Source: Nothophaeocryptopus gaeumannii (Eukaryota; Ascomycota; Dothideomycetes; Mycosphaerellales; Mycosphaerellaceae). From it: a stretch of DNA of 64,000 nucleotides. The translations under genes and the position numbers were made by a program. The stretch lies in NCBI GenBank assembly GCA_031771865.1, contig JASISA010000019.1, positions 248,001 through 312,000 on the forward strand, in the 5' to 3' direction. Under the pieces are notes generated by a model. That model had not been told where the DNA came from and made no database searches. It worked only from the letters and a program-made list of their open reading frames with translations. Shown piece after piece: positions 30,383 through 41,220 of this stretch (within the stretch, counting starts at the first letter, position 1; every line of letters begins with the position of its first letter).

Positions 30383-32389
30383 TCAGTATCCGTCTTCCGA
30401 AGAACCCAGCAAGGGTGAGGGCTGTCGTGCAGGAAATCGTCGGGCGATCATGCTGCACATATGCAAAGACGATCATGTGCGCACAGATGGTGCAGTGGAT
30501 CTTGAAACTTACCAAGCAATCACCGCTATTCCCAAGAAAGCTACGATACAACTGAACACAAACGCGACGATGCCGCGGGCCGTGAAGCCCGCGGGCAAAG
30601 GCGGTATGCTCATGTACTGTCCGTCTAGGTCGAGGGGGTCTTGCGTATTGGCTGCAGCGTTGCCAGCGTACGGTACGCCAGCCGCCTTACAGACATCGTA
30701 ATGATTCTGCGGAACCGAAATCGTCTTCTGTATATCAAGTGGGGCTTCCACCATTGTGGCTACTAGTCCACTGACCAAGTGCCATTCTGCGCATAAGACC
30801 GTTAGCGAGCTGGATGAGAGGATGTGCGTTTCAGGTATGTGAACACTTACCAAGATGGCAATGGAAGAGCCAGATGCCTGGGTTATCGGCTCGGAAGCGA
30901 ATGACAAAGTTTCCTTCAGGCTTGACCCAAAAGGTATCACGGCGCATTGGGACCTGCGGGAAGGCTGTGTGGTTGCTTGTATCGTAGGTGCCCCACTCAT
31001 CGGGGCTGCGATAGATCATTTGGAAGTTGTGACCGTGAAGGTGGAATGGATGCTTGCCGGTATCGAGGTTATTAAGCACAATCTCGATAACGTCGTTCTT
31101 TTGGAGCACAAAGGAGTTGGTGTCGCGGCCGTAGACGGAAGCGTTGTTGGCGTACTCTCCGGTAGTAAGAGCGGAGTAGAGGGTAGGCACTTTCGGTCGA
31201 ACGTAGGTGATGTCGTTGAACCAAGCATAGTTTGCGCCATTGCCCAAGTTGTTCATGGACAGGTTGAGATTGAAGGAGTAGTCGACCTGATCGAAAATCT
31301 TCATTCCATCTGTCGGCACGAGTGTCGCGTCGTCAAACTGGGCATCCCAGCTATCAACATACGCCGGCTGAGGCTTGTCTTTCGAGTCATCATACACCAG
31401 CCACCCAGTGACATTGACAGGTAGATCAGGAGAGAAGGAGTCAAACAAGTCGGTGTCCATACTGCTGACGATAGCGAAGTTGGCGTTTGTGTCATTCTTG
31501 GTGGTGACGAGGAAGCTGTAGCGCTGAGCAGCAGTGATGTAGATCATCTCTGCATCTGCCGCGTCGGTGTACACACCATCAACCTCTACGATACGCATGG
31601 TGTGGCCTTCAATCCAGAAGTATTGACCGGCGAAAGCGGCAACGTTGCTCAAGCGGAAGTAGTATGTCTTGCCTGGCTGCACTGGGATCGTGAGGTTCTG
31701 AGTGTCGTTCATCAGAGCCGACTTGGGCACAGGTTCGGCACCTGTGGGGTTCGTGACGCTGATGAACTCGTTAATGAGGCCAGGCATCTCATCGTGGTAC
31801 CAGTCGGAGACTGTCAAAGCGACCTCCTCGTCAAAGTGGCCAATGTATGGATTTTCGGGGTCATTGACAATGAATTGTTGGCGCAGGCCATCGGGATACT
31901 GCCCTCGGCTGTGCGAGTGGTACCAGTATGTGCCGGGTTGGTCAATCTGATCTTTTCAGTCCACTGACATTCTCGTAGATTGGCCGACACTCACTGTGAA
32001 GTTGTACACGAAGGTGGAGCCCGGCGGCACATCGCATTGCGTGACGCCAACCGGGCCATCCATCTCGTTTGTGCCATTTTGGAACAGACCGTGGAAATGT
32101 AAACTTGTGCTCTCGTTCCCTAGCTGAATCTATGTCAGACTTGCATTGTGTGTGGTGACTCGATCGCTCGTCTTACTTGGTTGTTCATGTTGATTACCAC
32201 TCGGTCGCCTTTAGTGATGTTGAGTTGTGGCAGAGGCCACTGGTTGTTGATGCCGATGACAGGCCTATCTGCCATGCCATCTGGATTCCGGTTCACCCAG
32301 GTAATGTTCCAATCGAATGTCTGGGTTGCTGCTGCAGCGTAGCTCACCAAAGAGCTCGCCGCGAGGGCGCTGGTCAAAGCGCGCACCAT
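30383..32389 (-). CDS. FET3: Iron-transport multicopper ferroxidase FET3
   Basis: Cell-surface multicopper oxidase that oxidises Fe(II) to Fe(III) for hand-over to the FTR1 permease. Five exons: 32389-32177, 32123-31995, 31946-30851, 30786-30513 and 30452-30383; introns of 53, 48, 64 and 60 bp; 593 residues. A signal peptide (MVRALTSALAASSLVSYAAA) is followed by the copper-ligand motifs: LHFHGLFQNGT, YWYHSHSRGQ, HPFHLHGHNF and, across an intron, WLFHCHLEWH. A single C-terminal membrane helix (ARGIVAFVFSCIVAFLGIAVIA) makes it a type I membrane protein. The last intron is optional in appearance: if retained, the protein stops right after the helix (TGG TAA, 30509); if spliced, a 23-residue basic tail follows. 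It is divergent from FTR1 across 1.4 kb. Confidence 0.95.
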
Positions 32390-32472
32390 TTTTACGATGG
32401 GCTTGTGAAGACTGACACTGAGTTCAAGACAGACGCTTGACGCCCTTTCCGTGATGTCGAGCCTCAGGAGGT

Positions 32473-32503
32473 CTATCTGATTGAAGTCAAGGGAGTCAGA
32501 TAA
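32473..32503. promoter_or_regulatory. Pair of near-consensus SreA-type GATA sites
   Basis: ATCAGATAG on the minus strand (32473-32481) and GTCAGATAA on the plus strand (32495-32503) each match the nine-base consensus at eight positions and lie within 31 bp, about 85-115 bp upstream of the FET3 ATG. Confidence 0.5.
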
Positions 32504-32618
32504 GATGTGATCCGATTAGATTCTCAGGAAGTCGGCGCTCATCCGGTGTTGCCACGAGCTGGTGCACTTGCCGATGACCGGAGAGACAAGGATCTTGAGG
32601 GACGCAGCCTGAAAAAGG

Positions 32619-32627
32619 ATCTGATAA
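32619..32627 (+). promoter_or_regulatory. Exact SreA-type site ATCTGATAA
   Basis: The sequence matches ATCWGATAA exactly and lies about 230 bp upstream of the FET3 start codon. In Aspergillus, Ustilago and related fungi this motif recruits the GATA-type iron repressor. Binding here is inferred from the motif and the gene context. Confidence 0.65.
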
Positions 32628-33710
32628 GAAACACAGCTGACCAGCTCTAGCTGCTGCATGAAGGAGCACAGAGGTGTGCACGATCAAAGCCTAGTCCGGC
32701 GAAAACAAACGAAGTCTTCCCGCCAATGTGCTTGCACAGCATATAAAAGACGCTTGCTGCACGAAGTGGGGGTATTCAGACTTCTCACACGCGGGAGTGG
32801 GTGGATATTGGGAGCCAAGTCCTTCTAAGCAAACTGCCCTCTTGTCTGGTGTGTCTAGTACGATTCCTTCTCCTGGGGTTCTTCGACTTCACCTTGGTTT
32901 GTCTGAGCTCAAATGGTTGACCTTTCAATGGGAATGCCGTCTGCTTGTGGTGTTGCGCAGGTACACGCTCTCTTGGACGCTCTGTTGAACTGAGCTGAAC
33001 CTCCTCGGTGCCTGCCCTGCCGTCGGTGAGGTACATGAGGGGGCACCGACGGCCGATTTCCTCGCGTAATGCAAAAACTCTCCGACTGTTGTTGCAGATC
33101 TAGTGCTGAAAGAGCGAGATGCCGAGTTCTGTAGCCAATTGCCGACTGAGGTGAGAAATATCGCCATGGGTGGAGTTCGGCTTAGGCTTTCAATAAGCTT
33201 TCGCTAGCTGGAGTCTAGATCATCTCGCATTATCTTCGATCGAGGGACCTTTGCCCGCGGACGAACAGGAAAAGATGACAATCCAAAAGCTCCGAGGCGC
33301 GAAGCCGCTCCAATGAGACTGCGTGTCTCGCGTGAACGGAGGATGATGGATGAAGGTCGGTACTTGCCTTTTCGAAGCGCTCACAATCCCACACCACCCG
33401 CGGCTCATCGACAAATTCGTAGCAACCCAAACATGGGTTGCTGCAGCGTGCATCCCACATATCAGCTTGTTCTTCGTCCATGACTCCATGGTATGGTTCC
33501 ATTTGCAGCCGAGATCGGACAAGAAGTGTGACAACTGCAAGGTGTCAAGGTGTCTTCCCACGCTACACAGGGACAAGGACCAGGCTAGGGAATAAGCTGC
33601 TTGCAGGGCCGTGCGCGCCGCTACCACCATCAGCCGCTGCCGCCATCTCTTGTTCCTTCCTTGATCCATATCAGATCCTGATTATCTGGGCCCAAGATCT
33701 TATCATTCTG

Positions 33711-33719
33711 ATCTGATAC
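33711..33719 (+). promoter_or_regulatory. Near-consensus SreA-type GATA site, FTR1 side
   Basis: ATCTGATAC matches the consensus at eight of nine positions, about 70 bp upstream of the FTR1 ATG. Two further GATAA cores on the opposite strand lie just before it, so this end of the promoter also has a cluster. Confidence 0.45.
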
Positions 33720-33789
33720 CTCGTCCAGGCGAAAGAAGACTCAAACTACAAGTCGATTGCTTTGCTGCTGAACAGCAACTGCCGCCATA

Positions 33790-35000
33790 ATGGTCAACGT
33801 CTTTGCAGTGCCAGGTATGTCATGCGGCTCCCGATACTGCCATTGTCGCGAGTGGTGACTGATGAAGCGTCGCAGTCTTCTTCATCTGCTTTCGAGAATG
33901 TCTCGAGTGCACCATCATCATATCCGTTATGCTTGCTTTCCTCAAGCAGAGCATTGGAGGTCTTGAGCGCGATCAAGCAGTGTACAAGAAGCTGCTTAAA
34001 CAGATCTGGTTCGGGATAGCGGCAGGCATCTTAATCTGTCTCATCATCGGAGGGGCTTTCATTGGTACCTTCTACGGCCTCGGCAGCGACATCTTCGGCA
34101 AGACAGAAGACATCTGGGAGGGAGTCTTCGGTCTCATTGCGTCTCTCATCATCACACTGATGGGCATTGGCCTGCTGCGAGTAGCCAAGCTCCAAGACAA
34201 GTGGAGGGTCAAGATCGCGCAGGCACTTGAGAAGCATCACAGCGGCCAAGGCTTGGGCATGAGATCTCGCTTCAAGCTATTTTGCGAGAAGTATGCCATG
34301 TTCCTGCTGCCATTTGTGACCGTCCTCCGTGAAGGTCTCGAGGCTGTCGTCTTCATTGGCGGTGTTGGCCTCGGTCTGCCGGCGACCTCGTTCCCTCTGG
34401 CCGTGATCTGCGGTCTATTGGCAGGTCTCGTGATCGGGTATCTTATCTACCGGTGAGTGACACGAATCGCATCTAAGAGGCCAGTGTCTGACGTGCGATA
34501 GGGGTGGCAACACTGCGAAGCTTCAGATTTTTCTAATCATCTCTACCTGCTTCCTGTACCTGGTAGCAGCAGGTCTGTTTTCCAAGGCCGTCTGGAACTT
34601 TGAGATGAATACATGGAGCAAGCTGACTGGTGGCGATGCTGCCGAGACTGGCTCAGGACCAGGCTCCTATGACATCCGCAAGAGTGTGTGGCACGTCAAC
34701 TGCTGCAACCCCGAGGTCAATGGCGGTGGCGGATGGGGCATCTTCAATGCCCTCTTCGGCTGGACCAACTCTGCCACGTACGGCTCCGTCATCTCGTACA
34801 ATCTGTACTGGCTGGCCGTCATCGTTGCATTCCTTTGTCTTGGCTTCTACGAGAAGCGTGGCCACTGGCCATTGATGAAGAGCAAGCGTAGAGGCAGCGA
34901 GGACGAGCTGGTCGTGAGCGATGGCACCAGCGATATCAGTGATGAGAAGAAGGGGCCAACCGTGGTGACCAGGCCGAACCAGCACGAGATCTCGGAGTGA
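33790..35000 (+). CDS. FTR1: High-affinity iron permease FTR1
   Basis: Plasma-membrane Fe(III) permease that works as a complex with FET3. Three exons: 33790-33814 (only 25 nt), 33876-34452 and 34502-35000; introns of 61 and 49 bp; 366 residues. The tiny first exon encodes MVNVFAVP; splicing then builds VFFICFRECLECTIII. Two iron-handling R-E-x-L-E motifs are visible: RECLE at residues 15-19 in the first helix and REGLE at 160-164. About seven hydrophobic segments are present, and the C-terminal tail is charged and cytosolic (EKRGHWPLMKSKRRGSEDE). The Cys in the first motif where many family members have Gly or Ser is a small variation. The divergent arrangement with FET3 and GATA sites between them suggests coordinate iron control. 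Confidence 0.95.
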
Positions 35001-35470
35001 TTGATGATAACCAAGTGTTCTGGTGCGTGACGCGTTATCCAAGCGAAAAATGATGGAATGAAGAAGAGCCAACGAATGCGTGTCGTAGCAATTATGTATG
35101 AACGACAAGAAGCTTTTGTACTATGCCCTTCAAGGTCCGAGTGAGCAATTTTGAGTGACTAGGTCCTATATGTCGAGATTGGAAGGACAGCACGTGTAGG
35201 ATATCTTGATTGCTGACAAGGGTATATTGCAGGGGCTGTGATTGGTTCGTCGCTGTTTCTTCGGTGGAGTTGCCTGACATGAACTCATCGCCGCCTCTCT
35301 AATGTCTCCTCTCGATGATGCCTCACGTTTCTCTTCCTCTCTCACCACCACCCGCTTTACACCACCAACTGCAGCAGGCCGCCAATATGTTCTGGCCATA
35401 CCCTTGAGTTGAATCACGACTACCCTTCTCCGCGAAGGCATTCCAAACTATTTAACGAACCAGCATCACG
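35001..35470. other. Intergenic between FTR1 and BTB gene
   Basis: A 470-bp gap between two plus-strand genes; it should hold the FTR1 terminator region and the BTB gene promoter. No recognisable element is visible. Confidence 0.4.
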
Positions 35471-36739
35471 ATGCCTCCAAAGCAGCGAGGGAAACATGCG
35501 AAGAGCGACTCGCTTATGGAATCTTCTACCTCGTCAGAGCTGTCCGAGGCTGGCGACAGGATTGTCGATATAGACAGCGCTGGCGACATTGTGCTCAGTA
35601 TTCAGCACGAACCCTGTCCCACGAACACCCATCATCGATTCCGAGTATGCTCTGCAGTCCTCGCCACGAAGTCAAGGTACTTCGCTGGACTATTACAGAG
35701 CCGCTTTGGAGAGAGCGAACGCATCAAGAAAGAGCATGAAGAGCTAAAGCAGAAGTACGGCGCAACGAAAGAGTTTCCTTCTCTCGAGCTGCCTAACATC
35801 CGCATCGAAGACGTAGGCCGGATATCCGCCGTTAAGTCAATTGAACCTCTCTGCACCGTCTTCCTACGTATCATACATGATAAGGACCTCGCAGCCTCTC
35901 CACCGGTGGCCAATCTCGCAAACCTTGCCATCGTAGCAGACCGATTCGATGCTCTTGAGACAGTGCGCATCTATCTCCAGCGGAAGAAGATCCTTCGCGC
36001 CATCGATGCGAAGACGACTGTCAAAGCAGACAGTGCGCTGTCAGAGGAAAAGTTGCGGCAGAGACTCTTGGTTGCGATTTTGCTAGACCATCCTCAGTGG
36101 TTGGACAAATACTCCGCACGCATGGTCATCAAGGGTTGGGTTGGAAGAGAGCCTGGAGAGCATGCTGCAGTGTGGTGGAGCCTTCCACGTCGCGTTGAAG
36201 AGGAGCTTTTGGCGCGAAGGGAGTACATCCTAGACACCATGCAGTCTGTAATTGCCCATTTTGTGGGGCTCTATACATCCAGAGAGCGACAATGCCGGTT
36301 GGGATACGATTCATCTGCGGCATGCGACAGCTTTCAGCTCGGAGAGATGATGCGCTTCTTTACTCGCATCGGCACCTTGTGCATCAAAGGCACGGTCTTC
36401 GATTCGACAGAGCCGCCGGAGCCTTATGCTGGAGACATTTTCGCATTGATCGAATCATTGCGGCAAGCACCGGAGTACCAGATCGACAGAAATCACTCGC
36501 ATTGCGGTATCAGGACCAGACTGATACCTATTCTGGATGTGCTTACTGACACTCTACACAATGTCGGCATTTGTGCTGTTTGCTGGACGGAGCGCCAGGT
36601 TGAATACTCATGGCTAGAGGTCAAGCGTCCGCTCGTTTTCAAGCGGCAAAACTATCGGTCACGCGGTCTGGCCCACGAAGCACTGCACGCACAGGTACGG
36701 ACACTGTTCACCGCGGCTGACAGAGATTGGAGCTCTTAG
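35471..36739 (+). CDS. BTB/POZ-domain protein
   Basis: Intronless gene of 422 residues with an ATG at 35471. Residues about 30-180 fit a fungal BTB fold: DIVLSIQHEP, the conserved HHRFRVCSAVLATKSRYFAGLL strand-helix region (a cut-down of the usual H-x-L-x-x-SPVF), then ANLAIVADRFDALETVRIYL. A charged insert (GESERIKKEHEELKQKYG) splits the domain. The remaining 240 residues are helical with scattered Cys and His, and have no domain I recognise. Such single-BTB proteins form large uncharacterised families in filamentous fungi; protein-protein interaction is the safe inference, and a Cullin-3 adaptor role is possible but unsupported. Confidence 0.82.
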   Translation: MPPKQRGKHAKSDSLMESSTSSELSEAGDRIVDIDSAGDIVLSIQHEPCPTNTHHRFRVCSAVLATKSRYFAGLLQSRFGESERIKKEHEELKQKYGATKEFPSLELPNIRIEDVGRISAVKSIEPLCTVFLRIIHDKDLAASPPVANLANLAIVADRFDALETVRIYLQRKKILRAIDAKTTVKADSALSEEKLRQRLLVAILLDHPQWLDKYSARMVIKGWVGREPGEHAAVWWSLPRRVEEELLARREYILDTMQSVIAHFVGLYTSRERQCRLGYDSSAACDSFQLGEMMRFFTRIGTLCIKGTVFDSTEPPEPYAGDIFALIESLRQAPEYQIDRNHSHCGIRTRLIPILDVLTDTLHNVGICAVCWTERQVEYSWLEVKRPLVFKRQNYRSRGLAHEALHAQVRTLFTAADRDWSS

Positions 36740-37403
36740 AGACATGAGCTGTGCTGGTGGCCTCATTCTACTTATGTTGAGGCCCTTCGCTCCGGCTAGA
36801 TCACGCTGGTAGGTATCGACACCTTGCTGTACAAAAGCACATTTCTTCTCCATTGCGGCGGGCGGCCATTTCATTTTGGAAGGGGTCAGACACTGCCGAA
36901 AAGGCTGAGGGCCGCAAACGAGGCCACCAGAGGGTAGAGAAGGCTGAAGAAAGGCTTAGCACGGTAGTGTAAGGAGAGAGCCGCTCACAGGCTGTCTGGT
37001 TGGCTGCACAGCCACAGCCGCTGCGCCCTCTCGCCTCCATCTCGGGCTTGCACAGCTGCCAAGCCTCCAGTTCCACCTCACGTTGTGTATACTGAGACCG
37101 GTGCACAATGTCGCTCTCAATATTGCGGCGAGCGTTGTAGAAAGGTGTGTGCTTGATTACCATGCTCGGTTGAGGCAAGAGCTGACGGGCGGTGCAAAAT
37201 CACAAGATGCAGTCAACGCCGCCATCGTTTTCAACACCATCTATAAGACACCGTGTAGGTCATCATCGACCCCCTTACACTTGGCATTACCAGACCTGGA
37301 TCACATTCACATCCACAGTAACATTCACATTCTCAGTGGTGAACCGCTACGCCTTCCCGCGGAGACCCACATTAGTGACTGCTTGTCTTTGAAATCGCGA
37401 ACA
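36740..37403. other. Intergenic upstream of VWA-domain gene
   Basis: These 664 bp lie between two plus-strand genes. The VWA frame is open from a TTG at 37083, but the stretch before 37404 has low-complexity His/Ile-rich sequence and no ATG, so I treat it as 5' UTR. Confidence 0.45.
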
Positions 37404-38411
37404 ATGGCAACTGCATCCGTACTTCCTCCGTCCTCGCTGCAATCACACCGAACAAACTCTTCACTACAACGGCAGAACAATATGTTCGGCTCACTCAAGC
37501 ATAAGCTTAGTCGGAAAGGCAACGCCGCGACATCATCGACAAATGGCAGTATGAAGCACGAGAGCGACTCACATCCGCAAACGAGAAGCACACCGTCAAC
37601 GAGGCGACCTGCAGCACGCACCTCCAACGATCCCTTGTCAATCATGCACAGCGACGCGCCACTAGCCTACTCGCCCGCGCCAAACGCAGCTCCTCTCCCA
37701 ACAGTAACAATCCCCTCCCCAACCGACACCGGCGCAGACGACCCTTACGCCTTTCTCACATCCTTCGACACAATCTTCCTCATAGACGACTCCGGCAGCA
37801 TGGCCGGCTCCCGCTGGCGCGAAACAGCCCTCGCCTTGGAGACAATCACCCCAATTTGCACAGCGCACGATTCCGACGGAATCGATATATTCTTTCTCAA
37901 CCACTCAGATTCTGAATTCCATCATGGCGTAAAGGACGCGGGTACCGTTCGGGAGATTTTCGAGTCTGTCCGGCCGGGTGGTGGGACGCCGACAGGGCAA
38001 CGATTGAATGGGATATTGAAGCCTTATTTGAGGAGGTTGGAAGGGGAGGGGGAGGGAGGGGTGAAGCCGATTAATATTATATGCATCACGGATGGGGAGC
38101 CGAGTGACGATGTCGAGTCGCCACTCATCGCCGCAGCCAAGAAACTTGATAAACTGGATGCGCCGGCTTGGCAGGTTGGTGTGCAGTTTTTTCAGGTGGG
38201 GAGGGATGAAGAGGCCAAGAGGCATTTGAAGCAGTTGGATGATGAGTTGGCGGAGATCGCGGGCGATGATGATTTGAGGGATGTTGTTGACACGGTTCCG
38301 TTCACTGGTGCAGAGGGAACGCATCTTACGGGCGATGGGATTCTCAAGGTTGTGCTTGGTGCGGTTAATCGGAGGTTGGATCGGAAGAAGAGTAAGGATT
38401 TACATCGGTGA
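37404..38411 (+). CDS. von Willebrand factor A domain protein
   Basis: The ATG at 37404 gives 335 residues; the longer open frame starts at a non-ATG codon. The first 115 residues are Ser/Thr/Pro-rich and probably disordered, with a basic LKHKLSRKG patch. From about residue 118 there is a VWA domain with a complete metal-ion-dependent adhesion site: D128-x-S130-x-S132 in LIDDSGSMAGSRW, a Thr in GGGTPTGQRL and an Asp in ITDGEPSDD. The hydrophobic strands between them fit the Rossmann-like fold. This is a cytosolic VWA type (no signal peptide) common in filamentous ascomycetes; its function is unknown. Metal-dependent ligand binding can be inferred. Confidence 0.88.
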   Translation: MATASVLPPSSLQSHRTNSSLQRQNNMFGSLKHKLSRKGNAATSSTNGSMKHESDSHPQTRSTPSTRRPAARTSNDPLSIMHSDAPLAYSPAPNAAPLPTVTIPSPTDTGADDPYAFLTSFDTIFLIDDSGSMAGSRWRETALALETITPICTAHDSDGIDIFFLNHSDSEFHHGVKDAGTVREIFESVRPGGGTPTGQRLNGILKPYLRRLEGEGEGGVKPINIICITDGEPSDDVESPLIAAAKKLDKLDAPAWQVGVQFFQVGRDEEAKRHLKQLDDELAEIAGDDDLRDVVDTVPFTGAEGTHLTGDGILKVVLGAVNRRLDRKKSKDLHR

Positions 38412-38565
38412 TGGCTTGCTGGTGATGAGGGAGGTGTTAATGAGAGTTGGAGCGCAAGACAAGCGCAGGTTAGAGCGGACATGGGATCACAGCGACCATG
38501 GCGCACTTCTATATCTCATTGATGAGAAATAATTCATATCGGAAGAAAACTTCATTTCAGGACTA

Positions 38566-40208
38566 TCACAGCGACTTCTCAAGATCAGTCGAAGAGTGTT
38601 CCGGCGCCTTCAGGTCGGTCTTCGTTGTCTCCACTTCCGTCTCCAAGCCGGTGATGGAATCGACACGTTCTTCCATGTTGGTGTCTTTGAGCCAGTACTT
38701 GATGATCGGCAGGATGCAGATCGGTCCAGCAGCGACGAACTGGAACACATCAGCGAATATACGTGCAGTGAGTCTAATGATCTTGCTTACAGCCCACGAT
38801 GTGCCGAACATGAACTCTTTGGAATATCCAGAAAGATCCAGACTGTAGGCACAAATTTGACAAGCGGCATTGAGAAGTCGATATAGTGCTGCGTAGACGG
38901 AAAGCTAGAGGTGGCTGTCAGTGAGATCTTCCGAATCGACATATCTCTTATCCTACTCACCTCAGAAGTCTTATTGCTCAACGCCCCCATAAACCAAAAG
39001 CAATAACAATTGTACGTTGCATCCATAAACCCATACATGACAAATACAAAACAAGCAACTCCAAACCCATCGTCAAAAACGTCTACTCGCTCCAATTCAG
39101 TCCAGTCATAACTAGTCCGCTTCATGATCCAATACCCTCCAATCCAAAGCGCATTAAACGCAACAAACACATACACCGCTGCCCAGAACGCCCGTTTCCG
39201 ACGTTTACAGGGTAATTTATCCGTGAAGATGTTCAAGATCCATGGAGCGACGAGTTGGACGGCGCCGGAAAGGAAGACGTTTAGGGCACGGCCGCGGACG
39301 GTGAAGTAGACCCCATTGAAATCGTTGTTTTGGTAGATGGTGTAGTAATTAACAGCCCAACACATAGGATAGAAGAAGATGATCCACCAGTTCCGGACCA
39401 TGACTTCGACGGATGAGCGGAGTTCTTCTTTGAATGTTTTCTGGTCTTGGAGAAGAACGACGCGGGAACCGTCTTCTCGGACGATTTTCTGCCAGGGACA
39501 GAGGAATAAGCCGAAAATAGCGCCGCAGAGCATAAGGATCATGAGACCTATGTATGTTCCATCGTTGACGGTGGAGTTGTTATTGATACCAGCGTTCCAA
39601 TTCTGGCCTACTGGGATTGCTGAGCCGATTACGACGCCGAATTGGAAGATTGTCCAGAATATACTGACGTAGAGACCTTTCTTCTCTTCGGATGCGTAGG
39701 CAGTTATTGCTGTGCCTTCTGCTGTCCAGAGGAAGGCGGCTGAGAGGCCGCACCATGCTCCTCCGAAGATGACGAAGGGGACGTTGCTGGTGTGATTGTA
39801 GCACCAGAGACTTGCGGCGTACGCTGCGTAGCCGAAGCCGCCGAAGCAGAGGGTCAGTTGAACTCCGAAGTAATTAAGGCAGGCGGGTGCAATAAGACAG
39901 AAAGCTGTGAAGACGGTGTAGAGGGATATGTTGGCGACGTCTGAGAGCCAGGCTGTTTGTTGACCGGCTCCTCCGATGAACGTGATCACGTTGTACATGC
40001 CGACTGTCATGAAGAGGACGCAGCCGAGCATGATGGCTTGCATGCGTGGATGACTGTATGCCCATATCTTGAGCCCGAAGATATTGTAAGGCTCTGGCAG
40101 CTGAGTGAAGTCAGTAGTGTCTTGTGTATGAGTGTATGGAGGGGCATACAGCTGAAGTGCCTCTAACATATCGAAGTTCGTCGGGCTCTGCGGTGTCGAA
40201 ATCATCAT
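38566..40208 (-). CDS. UNC93-like / DUF895 major-facilitator membrane protein
   Basis: Three exons, 40208-38961, 38904-38791 and 38739-38566, give 511 residues. Introns are 56 bp (GTGAGT...CTCTAG) and 51 bp (GTAAGC...TTCCAG). About eleven hydrophobic helices are visible, with the family features GMYNVITFIGGAGQQ, IFGGAWCGLSAAFLWTAEG, YASEEKKGLY and FWTIFQFGVVIGS. The first splice continues MGALSNKTSE into LSVYAALYRLLNAACQ. The second intron is in frame and stop-free, so its retention would insert 17 residues in a membrane segment. The C-terminal tail is acidic and cytosolic. Fungal UNC93-like proteins are uncharacterised putative transporters; the substrate cannot be told. It is the nearest transporter to the PhyH and amidohydrolase genes. 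Confidence 0.88.
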
Positions 40209-41220
40209 GTCTTCCTAGCCGCAGGAGGCCAGATCGAAAGCGTACACGGCGAGCCATTCTGGGCAAATTTAATGCTTCTGCGAGACGTCCTTTGGCAGAG
40301 AAATTGAGCAAAATGAATCGAGCTGCGTTGATCGTTCTGGCTCTCCATCTTTTATCCTTCTCCTCGCCCAGTCAATTGAGGATGAGATAGCTGCTGATCA
40401 GAAGCAAACCGAGATACAGTCGGCAAGGAGGCTTCTCCTCAACTGTGAGCGGTGCATGGTAGCAGGCCAAAGACCATCAGAAGCCATTGTGATAAGCATA
40501 CTTGCCCTTCTGGGACTGCTATCAGTTCTATCGAGAGTTACAACAGCTCCTCCTTCTGCACTCGCAGAGGCCCCTGTCCCCAGATCGGCCAAGTCTGCGC
40601 CATGCGACGTGGGGCTTCACCCAGATACGCTCTACATCCTGGCCTGAACTGTGCCTGAAGAACATCTTGGAGGTGGTGCTTCGTACACCACAAGAGCGAG
40701 CGGTAAGAAGTTGGTAGGAGGCGATGACGTGCCATGCCTGCCTCAAGGGGGGTGACGGTGAGCGAGAGACGGCAGAATTCTGACCTTCCTCCTTTCTCGT
40801 TCGGCATCCTGGACATCATCTGCCCTCAACTTCTCATATCCATCTAACACGCGACATACGCACCGGAGATCGCAATTGCTTACCAGTCTGCTTGCTGTAC
40901 CGCTCACTCATGCCACAATCACGCATTCACGAAGGCGAGATCCGCGCCTACTCAATGGGATCTATCCCGCACAATGACCAGGATAGCACGTGCTGATAAC
41001 CCATTGGGCCCTCGATTGATATGTAATCCTGAAAGCATCCTTGTCCCAGGCTCGTCCAGAATGCGAGCTTCACCATGTCCTACGGATCGATAACAGCTCG
41101 AAGACTCATCGGTTAAAGATTCCGAGTTTGATCACACTCACGCGTCTTACGCGTACTGTGCTCCTTCATTGACCAAGTATTTGCTAGACCTACTCACGAG
41201 CAGCAGTTCATGACACCATC
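40209..41220. other. Intergenic, divergent between UNC93-like gene and Zn2Cys6 gene
   Basis: The 1.0 kb between the two divergent starts holds both promoters. A plus-strand frame at 40456-40647 has a hydrophobic stretch (IVISILALLGLLSVLS) but lacks other support. No gene is called. Confidence 0.4.

Larger units (their letters stand above)
32390..33789. promoter_or_regulatory. Bidirectional FET3-FTR1 promoter with iron-type GATA sites
   Basis: The 1.4 kb between the two start codons carries several GATA elements close to ATCWGATAA, the consensus bound by the iron-responsive repressors SreA/Urbs1. An exact match lies at 32619-32627. Eight-of-nine matches lie at 32473-32481 (minus), 32495-32503 (plus) and 33711-33719 (plus). 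Shorter cores are at 33682-33690 and 33699-33704 (minus). They cluster at the FET3-proximal and FTR1-proximal ends, as expected for coordinate repression under iron sufficiency. A plus-strand TATAAAA lies at 32742-32748, about 1 kb from FTR1. The open frames inside look like chance. Confidence 0.7.
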
